A stretch of DNA of 7,019 nt from Clostridiales bacterium (GTDB lineage Bacteria; Bacillota; Peptococcia; Peptococcales; Peptococcaceae), in contig QAKL01000047.1 in NCBI GenBank assembly GCA_003343815.1, positions 26,043-33,061 on the forward strand, written 5' to 3'. Below are positions 1 to 4,979 of this stretch, one piece after another. Below the pieces are notes generated by a model. The model was given only the letters and a program-made list of their open reading frames with translations. It was not told where the DNA came from and made no database searches. Every line of letters starts with the position of its first letter. Position 1 is the stretch's first letter. Made by a program: the position numbers and the translations under genes.

Positions 1-720
1 CTCATTGATCGGCATAATCTTGCTGCGCTCGGAATCGGTAGCCGCATGCAGCGACACCGCCAAAGTAATATCCAAGCCGCTATCCGCTAACTTTCTGATC
101 CCCTCGGCTATCCCGCAGGTCGATAAGCTGATGCGGCGGATGCCGATATTCTGCCCGTTCTTATCATTCAAAAGCTTGATCGCCTTATAAACATTGTCCC
201 AGTTTAAGAAAGGTTCTCCCATCCCCATAAAAACGACATTGCCGATACTTTCCGCGCCCTCTGTTGCCAAAAGATGATTGACCTCGTAAATCTGCCCGAC
301 GATTTCGCCTGCCGAGAGATTGCGCACAAAACCGCTTTGCCCGGTCGCGCAAAAAGTGCAGCCCATCGCGCAGCCCACTTGCGAGGAAACGCAAATAGTA
401 TTGCGCTTTTTGCTGAAATCGCCGCGATAGCGCATCAGCACACACTCCACCGCCTCACCGTCGCTTAACTCGAGCAGATATTTCTCCGTGCCGTCTGCCG
501 ACACTTGGCGCTTAATAATTTTATTATGACCCAAATCATAATTTTTACTTAAATCTGCCAGAAAATTTTTGCCCAAATTGCTCATTTCCGCAAACTCGGT
601 CACGTTTTTACCGTGCACCCATTCGAAAAGCTGCTTGGCGCGAAAGCGCTGCGCTTTCATTTCTTTCACTACGTGCGCCATTTCCTCCTCGTTCAGCGAG
701 CGTAAATTACTATCAATCAT
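1..720 (-). CDS. rlmN: RlmN, dual-specificity 23S rRNA (adenine2503-C2)/tRNA methyltransferase, 3' part outside window
   Basis: Radical SAM enzyme that methylates C2 of A2503 in 23S rRNA and, in characterised members, of A37 in some tRNAs. The frame is open from the ATG at 720 to the window edge, giving 240 of roughly 350 residues. Visible landmarks are the 4Fe-4S cluster motif CAMGCTFC (C117, C121, C124), E92 aligned with E. coli E105, C110 aligned with E. coli C118, the SAM-binding FMGMGEP at 164-170, STCG at 200-203 and LAVSLHA at 220-226. The second catalytic cysteine (E. coli C355) would lie beyond position 1 and cannot be checked. The start ATG shares its A with the rsmB stop TGA, with GGGGTGAG five bases upstream, so translation is probably coupled. 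The resistance enzyme Cfr is a relative with the same core motifs, but the housekeeping operon context and RlmN-like sequence favour RlmN. Confidence 0.95.
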   Translation of the reverse strand, partial: MIDSNLRSLNEEEMAHVVKEMKAQRFRAKQLFEWVHGKNVTEFAEMSNLGKNFLADLSKNYDLGHNKIIKRQVSADGTEKYLLELSDGEAVECVLMRYRGDFSKKRNTICVSSQVGCAMGCTFCATGQSGFVRNLSAGEIVGQIYEVNHLLATEGAESIGNVVFMGMGEPFLNWDNVYKAIKLLNDKNGQNIGIRRISLSTCGIAEGIRKLADSGLDITLAVSLHAATDSERSKIMPINE

Positions 721-2066
721 CAATTCTCACCCCGCTTAAAAATAGCGATAAAAAATCCGTCTGTACCCTCTTTTAAGGGCGAAAGCTTGTAGGAGCCGAC
801 ATTTTCTCCGGTTTCATCCGTCCACGGCAGGCGCTTATCCAACGTAAAGTCTTCGTAATTTTCCAAAAACCACTCGACGTTCTTTTCATCCTCTTCCACC
901 GTGGTCGTACATGTGCTGTAAATAAGCGTGCCCCCTGGTTTTACGGTGCTTTGCGCCTGCGCAAGCAATTCTTTTTGCAGCGCCGCTAACTCGACGATAT
1001 CGCCGCGGCGTTTATTCCAGCGCAGATCCGCTCTGCGCCCTAAGACACCCAAACCCGAACACGGCGCGTCCAAAAGCACCAAATCAAACTCCGCGCCGAA
1101 ATTTTTGCTCAATTCACAGCCATCCTGCAAACGCGTCCGGATAATATTTGCGCCCAATTTATCGGCATTTTCTTTGATTAATTCCAGTCGGTGCTCATGG
1201 ATATCGCAGGCGATGATCTCGCCTCTATTTTCCATCAATTGTGCTAAATGCGTCGTCTTGCCGCCTGGAGCTGCGCAGACATCAAGCACGCGCATCCCCG
1301 GGCGCACTCCGCTCACCGTGCCCAAAATCATCGAGCTTTCGTCCTGCACCAAAAAATGCCCCTTTTGAAACGCCGTAAGCGTGCGCAAATTAACTTCGTT
1401 TAAGATTTCCAAGCCCAGCGGCGCATAAATGCTCTCCCGCGTTTCGACTCCCTGCTCGCTCAATTCCTCTTTTAATTCCTCGCGGGTAATTTTGAGTGAA
1501 TTAGCGCGGATCCAGAGCTTCGATGGCTCGTTAAAATAGGCGCACATTTTCTCCGTATTTTTACGGCCGTAAATTTTTATCCACCCCTCGACTATCCACT
1601 GCGGATAGGAATATTTCGCCGCCATAAAGCCCGCGGGATTTTTGCCCTTGTCGGGATATTTGATTTTACCGCGCCCCTGATCAAGCGCGCGCAAAACGGC
1701 ATTGGCAAAGCCTGCGGCACCTTTAGGCGCATAGTGTTTCGCCAGCTCCACACCCTCGTTGATCGCCGCGCTCACCGGCACCTTATCCAGATATAGCATC
1801 TGATAGGCGCTCAGACGCAGTATAGTCCTCAGCCACGGATCCATTTTCGCCGTTTTCGTCTTAGCAAACTGATCAAGACACCAGTCCAAAGCGCCCTTTT
1901 GACGAATTGTGCCGTAGACTAACTCCGTCGCAAATCCGCGGTCGCGGACGCTCAATTCTCTACATGCAAAAAGGGCTTTATCTAAACAAAGATTAGCAAA
2001 AGCCCCTTCCTCCAATACTTGATAAATAACCTCTGCCGCCAAAGAGCGGGCGCGATCCTTAGTCAT
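720..2066 (-). CDS. rsmB: RsmB (Sun/Fmu), 16S rRNA (cytosine967-C5)-methyltransferase
   Basis: SAM-dependent cytosolic enzyme that makes m5C967 in 16S rRNA. The 448-residue protein has the usual full-length layout: an N-terminal NusB-like helical RNA-binding domain (about 1-135), a linker and ferredoxin-like region, then a Rossmann methyltransferase domain (about 235-445). Motif I is DVCAAPGGKT at 262-271. Motif IV is DAPCSGLG at 333-340 with C336. Motif VI is YSTCTTT at 383-389, with C386 as the expected catalytic nucleophile. TDGFFIA at 435-441 is the usual family ending. The start ATG at 2066 lies inside the end of the upstream peptidase gene (8-base overlap), preceded by AGGGGG with a 5-base spacer, and the stop shares one base with the rlmN start. 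Both joints suggest coupled translation. No missing catalytic residue or frameshift is seen. Confidence 0.96.
   Translation of the reverse strand: MTKDRARSLAAEVIYQVLEEGAFANLCLDKALFACRELSVRDRGFATELVYGTIRQKGALDWCLDQFAKTKTAKMDPWLRTILRLSAYQMLYLDKVPVSAAINEGVELAKHYAPKGAAGFANAVLRALDQGRGKIKYPDKGKNPAGFMAAKYSYPQWIVEGWIKIYGRKNTEKMCAYFNEPSKLWIRANSLKITREELKEELSEQGVETRESIYAPLGLEILNEVNLRTLTAFQKGHFLVQDESSMILGTVSGVRPGMRVLDVCAAPGGKTTHLAQLMENRGEIIACDIHEHRLELIKENADKLGANIIRTRLQDGCELSKNFGAEFDLVLLDAPCSGLGVLGRRADLRWNKRRGDIVELAALQKELLAQAQSTVKPGGTLIYSTCTTTVEEDEKNVEWFLENYEDFTLDKRLPWTDETGENVGSYKLSPLKEGTDGFFIAIFKRGEN
726..733 (-). promoter_or_regulatory. Ribosome binding site of rlmN inside rsmB
   Basis: GGGGTGAG on the coding strand, five bases before ATG 720, within the last rsmB codons. 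With the shared TGATG stop/start it supports the chosen rlmN start and suggests coupling by termination and reinitiation. Confidence 0.65.
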
Positions 2067-2751
2067 CTCTGCCCCCTAATACTCCGGAAATGATAAGCAG
2101 GCGCAAAAGCTGGAATACTGCCGTCACCGCGGCCGCGACATACGTCAAAGCCGCCGCACTTAAAACCTTTTTCGTGCCGACCAATTCATCCGCCGTCAAT
2201 ATCGCCTCATCACCTAAAACCGCTACTGCGCGGCGGCTGGCGTTAAACTCTACCGGCAAGGTAATCAGCTGGAAAAAGACAATCGCCGTAAAAAGCAAAA
2301 TGCCCAATTCCACCAAACGCGGCGAGCTGACCAAGATACCTAAAATTAAAAGCGGAATAGATACATACGAGCCGATCTGGGTAATCGGGATAATCGTATT
2401 GCGGATATAAAGCGGCATGTAGCCTGTATCATGCTGGATAGCATGACCTACCTCATGCGCCGCCACACCCAAAGCCGCAATCGACGTGCTGTCATATACC
2501 CCCTGGGACAATCTCACCACGCGGCTGCGCGGATCATAATGATCGCTCAGCTGCCCCTGTACTCTCTCGATAGGGATATCGTAAAGCCCGTTTTTATTTA
2601 AAATATAGCGCGCCACATCTGCTCCAGTCATGCCCCTTTGTGAGGCTATTTGTGAATAATGATGATAGGTGCTGTTGACTTTCATCTGCGCATACATAGC
2701 CAAAATCATGGCCGGGATTAATAAAACCATCGTCGGATCCCAAAATATCAT
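2059..2751 (-). CDS. YugP-like membrane zinc metallopeptidase (Zn_peptidase_2 family)
   Basis: Predicted integral membrane metallopeptidase of 230 residues, resembling Bacillus YugP, whose substrate is not known to me. The zinc motif HEVGH is at residues 99-103, with H99 and H103 as probable ligands and E100 as the general base. A conserved-looking LPVEFNASRRA at 165-175 supplies E168, a candidate third ligand. Hydrophobic segments lie at about 6-23, 119-142, 145-166 and 200-223, so the HEVGH sits between the first and second helices and close to the membrane. The start at 2751 has a near-perfect AAGGAGG eight bases upstream. The gene follows the DUF116 gene after a short AT-rich gap and overlaps rsmB by 8 bases. 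The family call is firm by motif and topology; the role, perhaps membrane protein quality control, is only inference. Confidence 0.9.
   Translation of the reverse strand: MIFWDPTMVLLIPAMILAMYAQMKVNSTYHHYSQIASQRGMTGADVARYILNKNGLYDIPIERVQGQLSDHYDPRSRVVRLSQGVYDSTSIAALGVAAHEVGHAIQHDTGYMPLYIRNTIIPITQIGSYVSIPLLILGILVSSPRLVELGILLFTAIVFFQLITLPVEFNASRRAVAVLGDEAILTADELVGTKKVLSAAALTYVAAAVTAVFQLLRLLIISGVLGGRDD
2072..2077 (-). promoter_or_regulatory. Ribosome binding site of rsmB inside the peptidase gene
   Basis: AGGGGG on the coding strand with a 5-base spacer to ATG 2066. It lies within the last codons of the peptidase gene, so the 8-base overlap (ATGACTAA) probably couples the two. Confidence 0.65.
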
Positions 2752-2759
2752 AGCGCCTT

Positions 2760-2766
2760 CCTCCTT
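2760..2766 (-). promoter_or_regulatory. Strong ribosome binding site of the YugP-like peptidase
   Basis: On the coding strand this reads AAGGAGG, a near-consensus Shine-Dalgarno sequence eight bases before ATG 2751. It fixes that start. It lies in the 39-base gap after the DUF116 gene, one of only two true gaps longer than 10 bases in the window. Confidence 0.85.
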
Positions 2767-2790
2767 TTATTTTGTCTTTCTAAAATTTAT

Positions 2791-3561
2791 TCACACGCTG
2801 TCCTCCGCCTTTTGCAAAAAGCAATCCAGTGCCTGATTGACACGGCACAATTGGACAGTCGTATTATAGCAAGGTCCGTTCGGCCGCTCGTTTAAAACGC
2901 CGATAATCGGCACTTTTTTCATATCGCGCATCCCGCTGAATAAATCGCGATAGCAGGCTATCGCCACTACAGCTTTCGGCTTTTGGTCTTTGATCGCTTT
3001 ACGGGCAAAAGTCCCGCCGCTAGCTACCGCCAATTTCACGCCACGCTCCTCAGAAATCGCCAAAAGCCCGTTAATGCTGCAGCGCCCACAGCGATGACAA
3101 TTGTGCACATCCACCGTGATTTTATACGGGCAGTCTGCCTTTTGCAGGCAATGCGGCACCAATATGAGCACTTCTTCAGGCTTATAATGCACATTAGCCT
3201 GCGAATTAAGCTGATTAATCAGTTTAATATACGAATCACTCACTGCTTCTTCGGAAATACCGACCGCTTTCGCCAAGCGAAAAACCGCAGGCGAAAAAAA
3301 ATCCACCAAATCGCGTGAAATCAAGCTTAATTTCGGCGGCAGATTGACCTTTAACAAACTTAGCACCAAAAAGAACATCCCGCCCGCTGCTATTAAAATG
3401 CAAATCACCGCCGCGCTCAAAAATGCCGCCGTTAAAATGCGATTGAGCACAGGCGAATCCAAACTGATCACAAACCAAACCGCTAAAAAGACAAGCGCAT
3501 ATAGCACCCCTGCGCCTAAAACCAAGCTCAGAAAAATTCGTTTTTTGCCGTCACTTTCCAT
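2791..3561 (-). CDS. DUF116 membrane protein with cysteine-rich cytoplasmic domain
   Basis: Uncharacterised DUF116-family protein, 256 residues from the chosen ATG. Two hydrophobic segments (about 8-32 and 43-70) anchor the N-terminus. The rest is soluble and contains VPHCLQKADCP (C138, C144) followed by CHRCGRC (C155, C158, C161), and further cysteines at 203, 231, 239 and 247. The cysteine spacing suggests a metal or Fe-S site, but no ligand set is proven. I chose ATG 3561, which has GGGTGAG four bases upstream and overlaps fmt by 11 bases. Other in-frame starts are GTG 3570, with GGGAG about nine bases upstream, and GTG 3588, which lacks a ribosome binding site and would give 265 residues. 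The coding strand has a T8 run at 3294-3301. Its place between fmt and a membrane protease hints at a housekeeping role that cannot be named. Confidence 0.88.
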   Translation of the reverse strand: MESDGKKRIFLSLVLGAGVLYALVFLAVWFVISLDSPVLNRILTAAFLSAAVICILIAAGGMFFLVLSLLKVNLPPKLSLISRDLVDFFSPAVFRLAKAVGISEEAVSDSYIKLINQLNSQANVHYKPEEVLILVPHCLQKADCPYKITVDVHNCHRCGRCSINGLLAISEERGVKLAVASGGTFARKAIKDQKPKAVVAIACYRDLFSGMRDMKKVPIIGVLNERPNGPCYNTTVQLCRVNQALDCFLQKAEDSV

Positions 3562-4495
3562 CTTGCTCACCCAGTACTTCTCCCGCACTTAGGCTGTTGC
3601 CGTTTAAAAAATCACTTGCACGCTGCATTTTTTTGCCCTCAGGCTGTACAGCTAATAATTTTAACGCGCCGCTAGCGCAAGCCACAACTAAGCTTTTCTT
3701 ATCAGCTCGGACGATCGTGCCTGCTTTCTCGGCAAAATCGGTCTTTACTACTTCGCACTCGCCGATTTTTAGGCGTTTGCCGCGGAAATAAGTATAGGCG
3801 TAAATTTCCGGTGCCAAGCCGCGGATTTGCCAACTGATTTTTTCAGCATCATTTTGCCAGTCAATCAGCTCTTCCTCTTTTTTGAGCATCGGCGCATAAG
3901 TCGCCTCTGCCTCATTTTGCTCTACGGCTGTGATCTCGCCATTAACCCATTTAGGCAGCGTATGAATGAGCAAATCAGCGCCCACTTTTGCTAATTTGGC
4001 AAACAATGTGCCGGAGTTATCCTCGGGCTCGATCTTTAATTCTGCCTTGGCGAGCATTTTTCCTGTATCCATGCCGACATCCATCAGCATAATTGTCACG
4101 CCGGTTTTCTCCTCGCCGTTCATCAACACCCGCTGAATCGGCGCCGCTCCGCGATAGCGCGGCAAAAGCGAGGCATGGACATTCAGGCAGCCGTACCCGG
4201 GCAAATCAAGAACATTTTTCGGCAAAAGTTTACCATAGGCGGCAACCACGATCACCTCCGGCGCTTTATCCTGCAAAAGCGCAAAAAATTCCGCGTCCTT
4301 GGCGCTTTGGGGCTGCGCTACTTCGATATTTAATTCCTGTGCCTTCAGCTTAACCGCAGGCGCTACCATTTTCTGTCCGCGGCCTTTCGGTTTATCCGGC
4401 TGCGTCACGGCTAAAGCGATCTCATGCCCTGCTTTGACCAATGCCTCCAGCACCTCTGCCGCAAAATTCGGCGTTCCCATAAATACTATGCGCAT
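3551..4495 (-). CDS. fmt: Methionyl-tRNA formyltransferase
   Basis: Transfers a formyl group from 10-formyl-tetrahydrofolate to Met-tRNAfMet in the cytosol, for translation initiation. The 314 residues match normal family length. The N-terminal formyltransferase fold starts with MRIVFMGTPNFA. The catalytic triad is visible as N105, H107 and D143, within NVHASLLPRYRG and DVGMDTG. The SLLPRYRG loop at 109-116 is the family signature. A C-terminal OB-fold domain (about 205-305) binds tRNA. In that domain the usual PWP-containing segment is replaced by GLAPEIYAYTYF, a modest oddity. The ATG at 4495 follows the def stop by 4 bases, with AAGG at a 7-base spacing lying over the def stop region. Its partner Def, directly upstream, removes the same formyl group after synthesis, a classic pairing. 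Confidence 0.97.
   Translation of the reverse strand: MRIVFMGTPNFAAEVLEALVKAGHEIALAVTQPDKPKGRGQKMVAPAVKLKAQELNIEVAQPQSAKDAEFFALLQDKAPEVIVVAAYGKLLPKNVLDLPGYGCLNVHASLLPRYRGAAPIQRVLMNGEEKTGVTIMLMDVGMDTGKMLAKAELKIEPEDNSGTLFAKLAKVGADLLIHTLPKWVNGEITAVEQNEAEATYAPMLKKEEELIDWQNDAEKISWQIRGLAPEIYAYTYFRGKRLKIGECEVVKTDFAEKAGTIVRADKKSLVVACASGALKLLAVQPEGKKMQRASDFLNGNSLSAGEVLGEQDGK
3566..3572 (-). promoter_or_regulatory. Probable ribosome binding site deciding the DUF116 start
   Basis: GGGTGAG on the coding strand, four bases before ATG 3561, inside the 3' end of fmt. It is a moderate match with a short spacer. It favours ATG 3561 over GTG 3588, which has no such site, but GTG 3570, with GGGAG farther upstream, remains possible. 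Confidence 0.5.
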
Positions 4496-4499
4496 AAAT

Positions 4500-4958
4500 C
4501 TACCTTCTTCTCACCTTTAGTTTCTGCACTTTATCGATAAACAATACTCCGTCCAAATGATCGCATTCATGCTGCAAAGCCCGGGCTAAATAATCATCAG
4601 CCTCAAAAGTTACTTCCTCGCCTTTAGGCGTAATCCCTTTAATTTTGATATGCTTCGCCCGATCGACATCGCCCCACATATCAGGGCAGCTCAAGCAACC
4701 CTCCTGCCCTACTTGGGAGCCATCGCGCTCCAAAATTTCCGGATTGATCAAAGCAATCGGTCCCTCGCCGATATCCACGACGATGATCCTCTTTAAAACG
4801 CCCACCTGCGGCGCAGCTAAACCTACACCGTTATACTCATACATCGTTTCCAACATATTATTAATTAATTTTAAAACATTAGGGGTGATTTTCGGAACCT
4901 CTTTGCTTATTTTGCGCAAAACAGGATCCTCTCTATCCAAAACTTTATAAGTAGCCAT
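4500..4958 (-). CDS. def: Peptide deformylase
   Basis: Iron- or zinc-dependent hydrolase that removes the N-formyl group from nascent proteins at the ribosome exit. All three family motifs are present in the 152 residues: GVGLAAPQ at 44-51 (Q51), EGCLS at 86-90 (metal ligand C88) and QHECDH at 129-134 (ligands H130 and H134, catalytic E131). The protein is short and ends in a basic tail (KLKVRRR), which could contact the ribosome, although that is inference. An additional cysteine, C91, follows the EGCLS motif, and the HEXXH variant is HECDH; both look like ordinary lineage variation. The start has a strong GAGGAGG with a 7-base spacer, 21 bases after the priA stop, and fmt begins 4 bases after the def stop. 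The def-fmt pair is widely conserved. Confidence 0.97.
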   Translation of the reverse strand: MATYKVLDREDPVLRKISKEVPKITPNVLKLINNMLETMYEYNGVGLAAPQVGVLKRIIVVDIGEGPIALINPEILERDGSQVGQEGCLSCPDMWGDVDRAKHIKIKGITPKGEEVTFEADDYLARALQHECDHLDGVLFIDKVQKLKVRRR

Positions 4959-4965
4959 CAGTATT

Positions 4966-4972
4966 CCTCCTC
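4966..4972 (-). promoter_or_regulatory. Strong ribosome binding site of def
   Basis: GAGGAGG on the coding strand, seven bases before ATG 4958, in the 21-base gap after priA. It fixes the def start and suggests def is translated independently of priA. Confidence 0.85.
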
Positions 4973-4979
4973 AGCTATA

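Noticed and set aside
185..445. Minus-strand open frame of 86 codons
   Set aside because: It overlaps the rlmN frame that carries the CxxxCxxC cluster and other RlmN motifs; it is an out-of-frame shadow.
1..720. Cfr-type resistance methyltransferase instead of RlmN
   Set aside because: Cfr shares the radical SAM motifs, but the gene sits in a conserved housekeeping operon directly coupled to rsmB and shows no sign of transfer.
928..1368. Plus-strand open frame of 146 codons opposite rsmB
   Set aside because: It lies wholly antisense to the conserved methyltransferase domain of rsmB, has no recognisable domain and a Ser/Pro/Cys-rich composition typical of a reverse-strand shadow.
2752..2830. 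Possible internal promoter before the peptidase gene (TTGCAA followed 18 bases later by an AT-rich TGAATA)
   Set aside because: The -10 element is a poor match and the spacing is only approximate; the AT-richness of the gap explains it. No other promoter signal was convincing.
3236..3478. Minus-strand open frame of 80 codons within the DUF116 gene
   Set aside because: Not an independent gene; it is the -1 frame of DUF116. It is relevant only as the product end if the T8 tract causes slippage.
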